Shown piece by piece: positions 7,343 to 16,644 of a DNA stretch of 64,000 nt. Origin of the DNA: Kiritimatiellia bacterium (GTDB lineage: Bacteria; Verrucomicrobiota; Kiritimatiellia; RFP12; DVOR01); the NCBI GenBank assembly GCA_017558005.1, contig JAFYWN010000014.1:81902-145901 (forward strand), in the 5' to 3' direction. Each line of letters starts with the position of its first letter. Position 1 is the first letter of the stretch. The notes below the pieces were generated by a model. It was not told the origin of the DNA. It was given only the letters and a program-made list of their open reading frames with translations, and did not search any database. The translations under genes were made by a program, and so were the position numbers.

Positions 7343-7506
7343 CAAAGTCTGCTTAACGTGCGTCAATACAATGTGTAACTTTTGATTCAGCGCGTGTAAA
7401 ATGACAGCATGTTAGGCGCAACGGAGAAGCGGTGGAGCGCGATTGATGCCTTTGTGCACCTTGGGGGAGGTAGGATTTTTTTAGTGATTTATTGTGTGGC
7501 GGAATT

Positions 7507-7515
7507 TGCTATAAT
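7507..7515 (+). promoter_or_regulatory. extended -10 promoter for gpmI
   Basis: TGCTATAAT, a perfect TATAAT hexamer with the TG extension, 31 bp before the chosen gpmI ATG. Its presence argues against translation starting further upstream at 7409, because that region would be outside the transcript. Confidence 0.5.
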
Positions 7516-7546
7516 GAATGCGTTTATTTTCAGAAAGGAAACCGTT

Positions 7547-9106
7547 ATGTCGAAACGTCCTGTTTGTTTGATTATCCGTGATGGCTGGGGTATGAATCCC
7601 CGTTTTGATGGCAACTCTGTCTTCAGCGCGAGGACGCCGGTGATTGATGCGTTGCGTACGCGTTATCCTTGGTGCCGCATTGAGTGCTCTGGCGAAGAAG
7701 TGGGCTTGCCTGACGGTTATCAGGGTTCCTCTGAAGTCGGCCACTTGAACATGGGCGCTGGCCGCATTGTGGAACAGGAACTGAAGCGTATTGACGACGG
7801 CCTGAAGAGCGGCGAACTCTTCAAGAGCGACAAGTGGGAAGCCCTCATCGCAAACTGGAAGCAGAACGCTTCTCAGCTCCACTTGATGGGTCTCTTGCAG
7901 GACGAAGGTGTGCATGCGCACCAGGAACACCTCTTCAAGATCATGAAACGTGCTCGTCAGGAATATCCTGAAGGTCGCATCGTGATTCACCCCTTCCTCG
8001 ATGGTCGTGACACCCCGCCGCGCTCTACGCTCGAATATCTTGCCAAGCTCCAGACGGTGATGGCAGAAGTGGGCGGTTGCGTCATTGGTACCGCAATGGG
8101 CCGCTACTACGGCATGGATCGTTCTAAGAACTGGGTGCTCACCTCCGAAGCCTATGAATGCATCGTCTCTGCGAAGGGCAAGCCCTACGCGAAGGTGGAA
8201 GATGCCGTCAAGGACGCTTATGACAATTTGAAGACGCCCGATGGCACCGAAATGACGGATGAATACATTCCGTGCTGCATCATCGGCGACTACGCAGGTG
8301 TGAAGGATGGCGATAGCGTGATGCACACGAACTACCGTCAGGACCGCGCAATTCAGCTCACGCAGGCCTTCTTCTGCGATGACTATGCTGGCACGCGCTC
8401 GGTGCGTCCGGCAGTAACCTTCCTCGGCTTCACCCGTTACTGGGATGAATTCGAAGCCTACTTGCTCGGCGCAATGGGCGGTGATGGTGGCATGGATATG
8501 CTCTTGGGCGAAGTCGTCGCCAAGGCAGGTATCCGTCAGCTCCGCATCGCTGAAACGCAGAAGTTCCGCCATGTGACCTCCTTCTTCAACGGTAAGAGCA
8601 CCAAGCCTTACGAAGGTGAAGATCAGGTTGACGTGCCCAGCCGTTTCGACCCCGCAACCTTCGCCTCTCACCCTGAGATGGAAGCTTACAACGTCACGAC
8701 CGAATTGCTCAAGCGTTTGGAAGATAATCCCTATGGTTTCATCGTGGTGAACTACGCCAACTGCGACATGGTCGGTCACACCGGTGACCTCGCCGCCGCT
8801 ACGAAGGCTGTGGAAATCGTGGATGAATGCGTTGGCAAGGTGGTGGAACGCCTCCTGGAACTCGATGCCCACGTGCTCATCACCGCAGACCATGGTAACG
8901 CGGAACAGATGGTGGACTACGTCACCGGCATGCCTAAGACCTCTCACACCCTCAACAAGGTGGAGTGCATCTATGTGGCTAAGGATGCTGACAAGCGCAC
9001 CATGCGTGCCGATGGTAAGCTCTCTGATATCGCCGTGGCTTGCATTGACCTGCTCGGTCTCGAAAAGCCCGTGCAGATGACGGCGAACAACCTCTTCGTG
9101 GACTAA
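7547..9106 (+). CDS. gpmI: 2,3-bisphosphoglycerate-independent phosphoglycerate mutase
   Basis: Interconverts 3- and 2-phosphoglycerate in glycolysis and gluconeogenesis, using two Mn ions and a phosphoserine intermediate. The protein is 519 residues, normal for the iPGM family. Visible motifs are CLIIRDGWG at the N terminus, the catalytic-serine segment GSSEVGHLNMGAGR, and FLDGRDTPP and ITADHGNAEQM for metal binding near the C terminus. ATG 7547 is chosen over an in-frame ATG at 7409. The family begins at this point, AGAAAGGA precedes it, and the -10 element at 7507-7515 lies between the two. Codon use is strongly biased, with many AAG, CTC and GGC codons, as in a highly expressed gene. A GC-rich hairpin (9138-9160) separates it from the peptidase gene. 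Confidence 0.96.
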   Translation: MSKRPVCLIIRDGWGMNPRFDGNSVFSARTPVIDALRTRYPWCRIECSGEEVGLPDGYQGSSEVGHLNMGAGRIVEQELKRIDDGLKSGELFKSDKWEALIANWKQNASQLHLMGLLQDEGVHAHQEHLFKIMKRARQEYPEGRIVIHPFLDGRDTPPRSTLEYLAKLQTVMAEVGGCVIGTAMGRYYGMDRSKNWVLTSEAYECIVSAKGKPYAKVEDAVKDAYDNLKTPDGTEMTDEYIPCCIIGDYAGVKDGDSVMHTNYRQDRAIQLTQAFFCDDYAGTRSVRPAVTFLGFTRYWDEFEAYLLGAMGGDGGMDMLLGEVVAKAGIRQLRIAETQKFRHVTSFFNGKSTKPYEGEDQVDVPSRFDPATFASHPEMEAYNVTTELLKRLEDNPYGFIVVNYANCDMVGHTGDLAAATKAVEIVDECVGKVVERLLELDAHVLITADHGNAEQMVDYVTGMPKTSHTLNKVECIYVAKDADKRTMRADGKLSDIAVACIDLLGLEKPVQMTANNLFVD

Positions 9107-9137
9107 GTTCACGTCGGGGCGTTTACCACCCGTACTA

Positions 9138-9167
9138 GGGCGGCGGACCTCCCGCCGCCCGCTCTTT
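9138..9167 (+). terminator. hairpin after gpmI, possible attenuating terminator
   Basis: An 8-bp GC stem GGGCGGCG/CGCCGCCC with a 7-nt loop, followed by GCTCTTT. The U-run is short, so partial termination before the peptidase gene is plausible. Confidence 0.45.
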
Positions 9168-9187
9168 CCAGAAAGGCAAGTGCAACG

Positions 9188-10267
9188 ATGAATAACGAAC
9201 ATCTGAATCGTATTGGAAAGCTTCAGGCGGCAATGGCCGCCGCGAATGTGGATGCCGTCTTCTTATATTCCACCGTCAATCGCAACTACTTCACTGGCCT
9301 GACTACCAGCAATGGCTTGCTCTTGGTTGAGCAACAAGGGACGCCAGTGTTTTACACCGACTTCCGTTATCTCGAAGTGGCGCATCGCGTGCTGAAGGGG
9401 ATGGATATCCGTAAGTTTAAGCCCGCGAAGGAACAGCTTGCAGACTATGCCGCTGCGGCGAAGTCTTGGAAGACGATTGGCTACGAAGGCAATCTCACGG
9501 TGGCACAGTTCTTGCCGCTTCAAGAGGCGATGTCTGGTGCGAAGTGGGTCAGCGTTTCGGCAATGGTTTCCACGCTTCGTGCGGTGAAGACTGCTGGAGA
9601 AATTGATGCAATTCGTCGTTCTGCGGCAGCAAATGATGCGCTCTTCGCCGATTTGATGGATACCTTTAAGGTGGGTATGAGCGAATTGGAGATGTTGCGT
9701 CAGTTCCGCATGAAGCTCGCTGCACGTGGTTTGACCGAATCCTTCTCGCCGATTTTGTGCGCAGGTGTCAATGCAGTGGAATGTCATCACCAACCCGATG
9801 AGACGGTGTTGCAACCCAATAGCGAACTTTTGATTGACATGGGTGTGGTGGTCGACGACTACTGTTCGGACATGACGCGTACCGTGTTCTTCGGAACGCC
9901 CACCGCACGCTTCCGCGAAATTCACAAGATCGTCTTGGAAGCAAACTTGGCCGCAAAGGCCGCGGTAAAGCCTGGGGTGCGTTGTTGCGATATTGATGCA
10001 GTGGCACGCAATATCATCAAGGATTATGGTTATGGCGAATACTTTGACCACTCGCTCGGCCATAGCGTGGGCTTGGAAGTGCATGAACAGCCAGCCTTCG
10101 CTGCTACCTGTGAAACCGTGCTTGAACCAGGCATGATTATCACCAATGAACCCGGCATTTACATCCCCGGAGACACAGGTGTTCGTATCGAAGATTTGCT
10201 GCTCATCACTGAAGATGGATGCGAATCGCTCTCTCACACCCCGCACGAGATTGTGATCCCATGCTAA
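9188..10267 (+). CDS. M24 family Xaa-Pro aminopeptidase/dipeptidase
   Basis: A 359-residue cytoplasmic metallopeptidase of the pita-bread (M24B) fold. The N-terminal creatinase-like domain covers residues 1-125 and the catalytic domain residues 130-359. Dinuclear metal ligands are visible in order: Asp in LLIDMGVVV, Asp in [10 protein letters not shown], His in [13 protein letters not shown], Glu in ITNEPGIY and Glu in VRIEDLLL. Such enzymes remove residues ahead of proline. Sequence alone does not separate aminopeptidase P from prolidase. The stop overlaps the folE start (ATGCTAA), so the two are translationally coupled. The preceding gene is gpmI, 81 bp upstream. Confidence 0.92.
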   Translation: MNNEHLNRIGKLQAAMAAANVDAVFLYSTVNRNYFTGLTTSNGLLLVEQQGTPVFYTDFRYLEVAHRVLKGMDIRKFKPAKEQLADYAAAAKSWKTIGYEGNLTVAQFLPLQEAMSGAKWVSVSAMVSTLRAVKTAGEIDAIRRSAAANDALFADLMDTFKVGMSELEMLRQFRMKLAARGLTESFSPILCAGVNAVECHHQPDETVLQPNSELLIDMGVVVDDYCSDMTRTVFFGTPTARFREIHKIVLEANLAAKAAVKPGVRCCDIDAVARNIIKDYGYGEYFDHSLGHSVGLEVHEQPAFAATCETVLEPGMIITNEPGIYIPGDTGVRIEDLLLITEDGCESLSHTPHEIVIPC

Positions 10268-10830
10268 AGAAAGAACCAAATCAAGAACGCATCGCATCGC
10301 TCGTTCGAGAACTCTTGATTGAGTTGGGCGAAGATCCTGATCGTGAAGGTCTGTTGAAGACGCCTAATCGTGTGGCGAAGGCAATGACCTATCTCACGCA
10401 AGGATATCGTCAGACCCCGCAAGAAGTGCTCAATGGCGCGGTGTTTGAGTCAACGGCGAACAACATGGTGATTGTGCGTGACATTGAGATTTACTCGCTT
10501 TGCGAGCATCATCTCTTGCCCTTCTATGGGCGTTGTCATGTGGGCTATATCGCCAATGGTAAGGTGGTCGGGCTCAGCAAGGTGGCGCGTATTGTGGACT
10601 GCTTTGCGCGTCGCTTGCAGATTCAGGAACGCCTGACCGAAGAAATTGCCCATGCGATTCAAGAGATTACTGGGGCAGAAGGGGTTGGCGTGGTGATGAA
10701 TTGCGCCCACCTTTGCATGATGATGCGCGGTGTGGAAAAGCAAAATGCCATTACCGTGACCTCCTCAGTCTTGGGTTCCTTCCGTGAAGACGCCGGTGTC
10801 CGCGCCGAATTCATGAGCCTCGTCCGATAA
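10261..10830 (+). CDS. folE: GTP cyclohydrolase I
   Basis: Converts GTP to 7,8-dihydroneopterin triphosphate, the first step to folate and related pterins. The protein is 189 residues, the usual length for type IA. The zinc-binding Cys-His pair is in [13 protein letters not shown] and the second Cys in [11 protein letters not shown]. The substrate-binding stretches [23 protein letters not shown] and the closing [11 protein letters not shown] are also present. The start at 10261 overlaps the stop of the M24 peptidase. An earlier in-frame ATG at 10219 would lie inside that gene and add residues not seen in the family. A strong terminator follows at 10846. Confidence 0.96.
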   Translation: MLKKEPNQERIASLVRELLIELGEDPDREGLLKTPNRVAKAMTYLTQGYRQTPQEVLNGAVFESTANNMVIVRDIEIYSLCEHHLLPFYGRCHVGYIANGKVVGLSKVARIVDCFARRLQIQERLTEEIAHAIQEITGAEGVGVVMNCAHLCMMMRGVEKQNAITVTSSVLGSFREDAGVRAEFMSLVR

Positions 10831-10845
10831 ACATCACATTATAGG

Positions 10846-10886
10846 CAAGCAGGGATATCGAAAGGTATCCCTGCTTGTTGTATTTT
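10846..10886 (+). terminator. rho-independent terminator after folE
   Basis: A perfect 12-bp stem CAAGCAGGGATA/TATCCCTGCTTG with an 8-nt loop, followed by TTGTATTTTT. It ends the gpmI-peptidase-folE transcript. Confidence 0.88.
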
Positions 10887-10957
10887 TGTCAATATTCAAA
10901 AGGCATAAATGCTCTGCTTTTTTTGTTGCATTTAAGTGCGTCTCGGAACGATTTAAA

Positions 10958-10986
10958 TTGACGTAAAGCGTTTAACATGCTATTCT
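10958..10986 (+). promoter_or_regulatory. promoter of the heptose operon
   Basis: TTGACG (10958-10963), a 17-bp spacer ending in TGC, and TATTCT (10981-10986). It combines a good -35, ideal spacing and a TGn extended -10. The distance to the hldE ATG is about 68 bp. Confidence 0.6.
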
Positions 10987-11054
10987 TATAAGGTAGTTTT
11001 ACTCTGATTTGAGTAGCGCAAAATGTTGCCCCTAATGACAGGAGATGTAGCAGT

Positions 11055-12521
11055 ATGCAGATGCCTGATTTGTACTCATACGTAGATCAATTTTCTGGAA
11101 TTCGTGTATTGTGTGTCGGCGACATTATGTTGGATAATTTTGTCTACGGAAAGACGAATCGCCTTTCCCCCGAAGCCCCGGTGCCCGTGTTGTTGGAACA
11201 GCAACGTCGGAGCATGTTAGGTGGTGTGGGCAATGTAGTCGCGAACTTAAGTGCATTAGGGTGTAAAACGGCAATTGCAGGGATTGTGGGGGAAGATGAA
11301 GAAGGGCAAGTGGTTCGCGCTTGCTTGCATGAATACGCTGCAGACGACACGGCGTTGTTTTCACTAGAAGGGTATCAAACGGCTGTAAAGACGCGTTTTG
11401 TCGCGGGACGGCAACATTTATTGCGCGTTGATAAGGAAGAACGTTTGAATGCGCCAGAGACCTTGTTGGGCCAGATTTTTGCCTCTGTTGAGGCGGTGTT
11501 GTCGCAGACGGATATTGTTTTGATTTCGGATTATGGCAAGGGCCTAATTGATGAACGTCTGACACCTGAAGTGATTAAGTTGTGTAATCGTGAAGAGGTG
11601 CCTGTAATTGTAGATCCAAAACGTACGGATTACACAATCTATGCGGGTGCCACATTGGTTAAGCCGAATCGAAAAGAGTTTGAAGGCGTGACAGGTCGTC
11701 ACTTTGATCCAAGTGCGCCCGATTTCATTGAGGTCGCAACGCAAGCAGGTCGAGAAGTTTGTGAAAAGTACCATGTGGGCAACTTGTTGGTCACGTTGAG
11801 TGAATATGGCATGTTATACATTCCTGGCGACGCAACTAAGAAGCCTGCCTTGATTCCAACAGAAGCAAAGGAAGTCTTTGATGTTTCTGGTGCAGGTGAC
11901 ACCTCTTTGGCCACTTTAGGCGCCGCATTGGCAGTGGGTGCGCCGATGAAGCATGCAATTAAGATTGCGAATGCTGCTGCGGGAATTGTGGTCGGCAAAT
12001 TGGGCACTGCGTGTGTCTCTGGTGCTGAATTGAAGCAGAAGCTGACGAACAAAGAACAGAAGTCTGTATTGACCGCTGATGAAGCAGTGCAGCTCATTGC
12101 AAAGTTGAGGCAAAAGGGATACACCATTGGCTTCACCAACGGATGCTTTGATATTTTGCATCCGGGGCATTTGGCTTCGTTTAAACGCGCACGTGCGCTT
12201 TGTGACGTGCTTTTTGTTGGGCTGAATAGCGATGCATCCGTTCAGCGCCTCAAAGGCCCGACGCGTCCTATTAACAAGCAGGACGATCGCGCAGCCATGT
12301 TAACTGCACTTCGCTCGGTTGATTATGTGGTAATTTTTGATGAAGATTCTGCGTTGCCACTTCTTGAAAAGTTAAGACCGGATGTGATTGCAAAAGAAGG
12401 ATACCCGTTGGATAAGTGGCGCGGTGGACGATTTGTGCAGTCATATGGCGGTCAAGCCGTCGTACTTCCGCGAATGGATGGCTTTTCTACGACAACGATT
12501 ATTGAAAAGATTAATAAGTAA
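11055..12521 (+). CDS. hldE: bifunctional heptose-7-phosphate kinase / heptose-1-phosphate adenylyltransferase
   Basis: Makes ADP-heptose precursors for the LPS inner core: phosphorylation of D-glycero-beta-D-manno-heptose 7-phosphate, then adenylylation of the 1-phosphate. The protein is 488 residues. Residues 1-330 are a PfkB/ribokinase domain, with GGVGNVVANL near the N terminus and the anion-hole motif DVSGAGDTSLATL. Residues 355-488 are a nucleotidyltransferase domain with TNGCFDILHPGH (361-372). Both halves are intact, so this is the fused E. coli-type enzyme. AGGAGATG precedes the ATG. The next two genes are gmhA and a heptosyltransferase, so the operon covers sedoheptulose-7-phosphate to core transfer. 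The phosphatase GmhB is not in the window. Confidence 0.95.
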   Translation: MQMPDLYSYVDQFSGIRVLCVGDIMLDNFVYGKTNRLSPEAPVPVLLEQQRRSMLGGVGNVVANLSALGCKTAIAGIVGEDEEGQVVRACLHEYAADDTALFSLEGYQTAVKTRFVAGRQHLLRVDKEERLNAPETLLGQIFASVEAVLSQTDIVLISDYGKGLIDERLTPEVIKLCNREEVPVIVDPKRTDYTIYAGATLVKPNRKEFEGVTGRHFDPSAPDFIEVATQAGREVCEKYHVGNLLVTLSEYGMLYIPGDATKKPALIPTEAKEVFDVSGAGDTSLATLGAALAVGAPMKHAIKIANAAAGIVVGKLGTACVSGAELKQKLTNKEQKSVLTADEAVQLIAKLRQKGYTIGFTNGCFDILHPGHLASFKRARALCDVLFVGLNSDASVQRLKGPTRPINKQDDRAAMLTALRSVDYVVIFDEDSALPLLEKLRPDVIAKEGYPLDKWRGGRFVQSYGGQAVVLPRMDGFSTTTIIEKINK

Positions 12522-12580
12522 GGATGGTGTTTGGGGAGTGTTTTGAAGACTACACTGTTTCGTAATAGGGAAGGAAAACA

Positions 12581-13156
12581 ATGAAGAAATCATGGATTTG
12601 CGATGAACTAAATATGTTGGCCGCAAGTTTTACGGCATTAGCATTGCAAGCGGAAACAATCCAACAGATTGCAGATGTTTGCATTCGTGCGATTAAGTCT
12701 GGCGGCAAGGTGATGTTCTGTGGTAATGGTGGTTCTGCCGCAGACTCTCAACATTTGGCGGCAGAGTTTATTGGGCGTTATAAAATGGAACGCGCAGCGT
12801 TGCCTGCGATTGCGCTCACAGTGGACACATCCATCTTAACTGCAATTGGGAATGATTACGGCTATGACACGGTCTTTCGTCGACAGGTGGAAGGGCTTGG
12901 TCGGGCAGGGGATGTGTTGATTGGGTTGTCGACGAGTGGAAATAGTCGGAATGTTTTGCAAGCATTTGAGCAAGCGGCTACAATGGGTATCACAACGGTC
13001 GCCTTTACAGGTAAACTCGGCGGACAGATGAAGCAACAAGCGGACATATGCTTAAACGTTCCTGCTGAGGTTACGAATCATATTCAAGAATTGCACATCA
13101 CCGCAGGGCATCTCATTTGTGAATTGGCAGAAAAAGCGGTGTGCGAAACGCTTTGA
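12581..13156 (+). CDS. gmhA: sedoheptulose 7-phosphate isomerase
   Basis: A SIS-fold isomerase turning sedoheptulose 7-phosphate into D-glycero-D-manno-heptose 7-phosphate, the step before HldE. The protein is 191 residues, the usual GmhA size. Motifs are FCGNGGSAADSQHLAAEFIGRY (phosphate-binding serines), LSTSGNSRNVLQAF and the C-terminal QELHITAGHLICELAE with the catalytic His. The start is preceded by GGAAGGAAAA. It lies 59 bp after hldE and 13 bp before the heptosyltransferase, in one operon. A DiaA-type SIS protein is the alternative, but context favours GmhA. Confidence 0.93.
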   Translation: MKKSWICDELNMLAASFTALALQAETIQQIADVCIRAIKSGGKVMFCGNGGSAADSQHLAAEFIGRYKMERAALPAIALTVDTSILTAIGNDYGYDTVFRRQVEGLGRAGDVLIGLSTSGNSRNVLQAFEQAATMGITTVAFTGKLGGQMKQQADICLNVPAEVTNHIQELHITAGHLICELAEKAVCETL

Positions 13157-13169
13157 ATTCTGAGGACGT

Positions 13170-14111
13170 ATGAAACGGATTTTGATTATTAAGCTTGGCG
13201 CATTAGGTGATTTCGTCATGTCGGTTGGCACAATGCGTCGCCTAAAAGAACGTTATCCAGATGCGGAGTTTACATTGCAGACGCATCGTTCGCTCGTTGC
13301 GATTGGACAACAGATGGGGATGTTCAGCGATTTTATCATTGACAATCGCGCCCCTTATTGGAACCTTCGCGCTCAGTACAATGTGCTTAAACAGATGTGG
13401 GGGAAGAAGTTTGATTTAGTGATTAATCTTCAACCAAATCGTCGCACCAATTCGTATTATTATTCGATGGTTCGATGGTTTGCTTCTTCTCCTTTCGCAT
13501 GGACTTCTATTTTTGACAAAACGATTAAGCATGTCGATAAAAAGCGTGCGTTTTGTTGGGGGAAGCAACGTGAAGAAGAGGGGCGCCTTGTTGAAATTGT
13601 TCAAACCGATTTAGGGTTCTTACATGGTGAAAATAAGCATTTTCACGAACTTCCAGAGCGGTTTGTCACCTTAATCCCAGGATGCTCTCCTAAAAATGCG
13701 CATAAGCGTTGGCCGGCGTATCGTTTTGTGGAGCTCGCACGTCGTTTGGCAGAGCATAACATCCATTCCGTTGTGCTAGGCACGAAGAGTGAACTCTCCG
13801 AGATTGAAGAGATTGTTCATGCAACGCCGTTTGCGTGTAACATGTGCGGAAAAACTTCCTTGTTAGATATTCCAGATTTGGCGCGTCGTTCGTTGGCGGC
13901 AGTAGGCAATGACACGGGGCCATCGCATATGACGGCACTTTCGGGTCAACCCATGATTGCCTTATTTGCAACGCGAACGAAGCCATGCTCAATTCGCGGT
14001 GCACAAGTGACGAACATTATTTCTTCTGGCACGATTGATTTAATCACCGTGGATGATGTTTGGGAAAAACTCTCGCCGTACTTGGGGCTTTCCACGAATC
14101 AAAGTGAGTAA
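13170..14111 (+). CDS. glycosyltransferase family 9 (heptosyltransferase-like)
   Basis: A 313-residue GT-B fold transferase. The N terminus reads MKRILIIKLGALGDFVMS, the hallmark of ADP-heptose:LPS heptosyltransferases. The C-terminal half has LIPGCSPKNAHKRWP and the nucleotide-binding GNDTGPSHMTALSGQP. It would add heptose to the Kdo-lipid A core on the cytoplasmic face of the inner membrane. Whether it acts as WaaC, WaaF or WaaQ cannot be told from sequence. The product of the two upstream genes is its donor. A Leu-Gly-rich tail follows the C-terminal domain. A hairpin shared with the convergent U32 gene ends the operon. Confidence 0.9.
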   Translation: MKRILIIKLGALGDFVMSVGTMRRLKERYPDAEFTLQTHRSLVAIGQQMGMFSDFIIDNRAPYWNLRAQYNVLKQMWGKKFDLVINLQPNRRTNSYYYSMVRWFASSPFAWTSIFDKTIKHVDKKRAFCWGKQREEEGRLVEIVQTDLGFLHGENKHFHELPERFVTLIPGCSPKNAHKRWPAYRFVELARRLAEHNIHSVVLGTKSELSEIEEIVHATPFACNMCGKTSLLDIPDLARRSLAAVGNDTGPSHMTALSGQPMIALFATRTKPCSIRGAQVTNIISSGTIDLITVDDVWEKLSPYLGLSTNQSE

Positions 14112-14135
14112 ATGTACGTTACCTTTTAAGGTAAA

Positions 14136-14170
14136 ATAAGACGTCACGTGCACGGCTCGTGACGTCTTAT
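14136..14170. terminator. hairpin between convergent genes
   Basis: A 13-bp perfect stem ATAAGACGTCACG/CGTGACGTCTTAT with a 9-nt loop. It lies between the heptosyltransferase (plus) and the U32 gene (minus). A second small palindrome TTACCTTTTAAGGTAA lies just before it. The flanking U-runs are weak, but symmetry suits both directions. Confidence 0.6.
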
Positions 14171-14203
14171 CGTATTGTGCAATAGCGTGCAGTGACGCTT
14201 CGG

Positions 14204-16561
14204 TTATAATCGATGCTCGGAGAAGTGGGTGGGGAGGGTCTCTTGGGCTTCGAGTGTGTCGCGCCAGGTGGCAACGGGGAGGGCTGTGCCAGCCCAAGAG
14301 AAATCCACGCGGAAGGTGCCGAAGCCGGCTTGCATTAATTCGCGTTGGTGACGTTGTGCCGACCAAGGGCGTTCGTCAAAGGTGATCCAAAGCGATCCCA
14401 GACGGGCAATACGCAGGCGCTTCCCCTCGCGATTAACGAGTAGATTCGTTTCTGCGTGAGGACGCGTAAAGGCAATAAACTGTGGGGCATACTGCGCAAT
14501 GAGAATCTCTTTAGGGAGAACTGCGGGCAGGTCTGTGAGATTGGGCAGGTTGGCTTCGGGGCCAGAGACATTGCCGGTGATGCCACAGGCGAGTTGGCGT
14601 TGCTCCGCGTCTGAATTGATGGCGTACCACGTCCAATCGGCAGTGATATCCAAGGCATCGCAAGCGGGTGACCAATCTTGTAGGAGTTGCCACGAGGTTA
14701 AATCGGCACATTCAAACTTCCTAAAGCCCTTATCCAAGAGTGCGCCAACGGTAGCGCACAAGACATCAATGTCTTTTTCACGCAATGCAACCGGCAATGC
14801 AAAGCGAAGTCGTTCGTAAGGGACCGCATTAAGCCACGGCTTGAGGTCGTTCATGGTCGTGTCGGACGCCAAGGAGACGATGACCTGGGCAGGAATTTCT
14901 CCACCTAAAAGGGAGGGAGGCTGCAAGGCCGACACCTTGAGGGTGTAGGTTGCTTCAGAGACGGGCGTGCGTGGTCCGATTTCGGCCGCAGGCGATGCAC
15001 CTTCAGGGTGTTGAGCTTCAGTGCATTCTGCGGCTTCTCTGGCCGCTTCTGCCCATTCACGACGCGTGGCATTGAGCAACCCCGCGGGCAAAAAGAGTCC
15101 ATTATCCTTTAGTGTGAGGCGACGCAAGAAGAAGCCATCGTCACCCAATCGCGACAATAACTTCTGTGCCGCTTCCGCAGTGCGCGAGGGATCCTTAGCG
15201 GGGGTGAGGGTGGCGGGCGTGGAGAGGGTTACGCCATTGCCAGAAAGGGTGATAGCATCTGGCGAAAGGGTCAGTGTGAGGTCAGCGGGTTTGAGAGAAC
15301 GCAATTCAGTGCTACGTGGCTTTGTTACGGGGAAGGCGCGACGCACTGCTTGCGATGCCGAACAATAGACCGTTGCACCATGCGGCAATTCCTTTACGTC
15401 AGGAGGTAATGCCACATCAACACGCGTATCGCCTGGCAATGAAAGTGCGCTCTTTTTGGTGCGGTTGTCACGCATTTTTAAGACCGCGAAGCCGATAGGA
15501 CGTCCGCCTTCGGGTGGGTCAATTTGTAACCCATCGTGCTTCTCAATGGCGCGCATCGTATCAAAGGTCATCCATCGGATTCCATCGGTGTCGCGCATCA
15601 CGCGTAAGACGCGGCCAATCGGCGCTCCGCGATGTCCGACACAAAGCGGATCAATAATGGCCTCCACGGGCGTTTTTAGGTCGGTCGCGTAAAGTGTAGT
15701 CCACGGACGAGAGAAGATGGTGCGCAAGTCTTCTGTCTTTTTCGCGCGCAGGGCGGGTGTCAACTTGCCATCTAAGAGGGTACGATAAAGATCGGTTACG
15801 GCCGCCACATAGAGCGGATTCTTCATGCGCCCTTCAATTTTCAAGCTCGCCAAGGGGAGCGTGCGTAAAGCCTCGCCGCAGTCAATCAATGCTAAATCGC
15901 GCATGGAAAAGGGATGACACGTGACCGTTTCGCCTGTAGCAGGATTGAGTTCGCGGAAGGGTTGGCGGCAACAGTAGGCACAACGGCCACGATTGCCACT
16001 ACGCCCCGTGGTGAGCGAGGAGAAAAGGCAGAGACCGCTGATGCTATAACAGAGTGCGCCATGAACGAAAACCTCAATCTCCACCCCCGCCTTGCGACCA
16101 ATTTCGGCGGCTTCTGCTAAGGTTAATTCACGCGCAGTTACGATGCGAACAAAGCCCATCGCCTTTAATGCACGTGCTCCTGCAAGCGAGGTGCACGCCA
16201 ATTGCGTGGAAGCATGGAGTGGGATTTTGGGGAATTGGCGATGGATGCGTGCGGCAAGTCCAAGATCTTGCACGATGACGCCATCAATTGCAATCTTCTC
16301 CAAGAGCGCGAGGGAGGGCAAGAGAGCCTCCATCTCATGTGCCTCAATCAATGTATTTAATGTGACATACACCTTGCGCGGGCGCTCAAGATTACGGGCA
16401 TACGCAACGATTTGAGCCAATTCGTCATCGGAGAAATTGGCGGCATCCGCGCGCGCTGAGAAGCGAGAGAGTCCCAAATAAATCGCATCTGCGCCATAAG
16501 CAAAGGCGGCAAGGGCTGCATCAAAAGAACCAGCGGGCGCAAGGAGTTCGGGAAGTTGCAT
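14204..16561 (-). CDS. U32 family peptidase-like protein (RlhA/TrhP type)
   Basis: A 785-residue protein. Residues 1-300 are the U32 domain: ELLAPAGSFDAALAAFAYGADAIYLG at the start, then EVFVHGALCYSISGLCLFS. A cysteine cluster CAYCCRQPFR follows and probably binds an Fe-S cluster. Residues from about 370 form a long C-terminal part like the DUF3656 region of E. coli RlhA (YdcP). Characterised relatives take part in prephenate-dependent hydroxylation of 23S rRNA (RlhA) or tRNA (TrhP), and proteolysis has little support. The length and the C-terminal part favour the RlhA branch. It is the last gene of the minus-strand block and is 83 bp from the upstream leucine-rich repeat gene. No clear Shine-Dalgarno is seen. 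Confidence 0.85.
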   Translation of the reverse strand: MQLPELLAPAGSFDAALAAFAYGADAIYLGLSRFSARADAANFSDDELAQIVAYARNLERPRKVYVTLNTLIEAHEMEALLPSLALLEKIAIDGVIVQDLGLAARIHRQFPKIPLHASTQLACTSLAGARALKAMGFVRIVTARELTLAEAAEIGRKAGVEIEVFVHGALCYSISGLCLFSSLTTGRSGNRGRCAYCCRQPFRELNPATGETVTCHPFSMRDLALIDCGEALRTLPLASLKIEGRMKNPLYVAAVTDLYRTLLDGKLTPALRAKKTEDLRTIFSRPWTTLYATDLKTPVEAIIDPLCVGHRGAPIGRVLRVMRDTDGIRWMTFDTMRAIEKHDGLQIDPPEGGRPIGFAVLKMRDNRTKKSALSLPGDTRVDVALPPDVKELPHGATVYCSASQAVRRAFPVTKPRSTELRSLKPADLTLTLSPDAITLSGNGVTLSTPATLTPAKDPSRTAEAAQKLLSRLGDDGFFLRRLTLKDNGLFLPAGLLNATRREWAEAAREAAECTEAQHPEGASPAAEIGPRTPVSEATYTLKVSALQPPSLLGGEIPAQVIVSLASDTTMNDLKPWLNAVPYERLRFALPVALREKDIDVLCATVGALLDKGFRKFECADLTSWQLLQDWSPACDALDITADWTWYAINSDAEQRQLACGITGNVSGPEANLPNLTDLPAVLPKEILIAQYAPQFIAFTRPHAETNLLVNREGKRLRIARLGSLWITFDERPWSAQRHQRELMQAGFGTFRVDFSWAGTALPVATWRDTLEAQETLPTHFSEHRL

Positions 16562-16644
16562 AAGAAAAGGTCCGAGAATTGAAAGGTGAAAGGGCTACAT
16601 GAGCACGTACGTAGAAATCGTGCGCACCGAAGTCGCATGAAGCG

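Noticed and set aside
7481-9202. Long minus-strand frame over gpmI
   Set aside because: It is the complement of a strongly codon-biased gene with clear iPGM motifs. The translation is His- and Val-rich with no domain.
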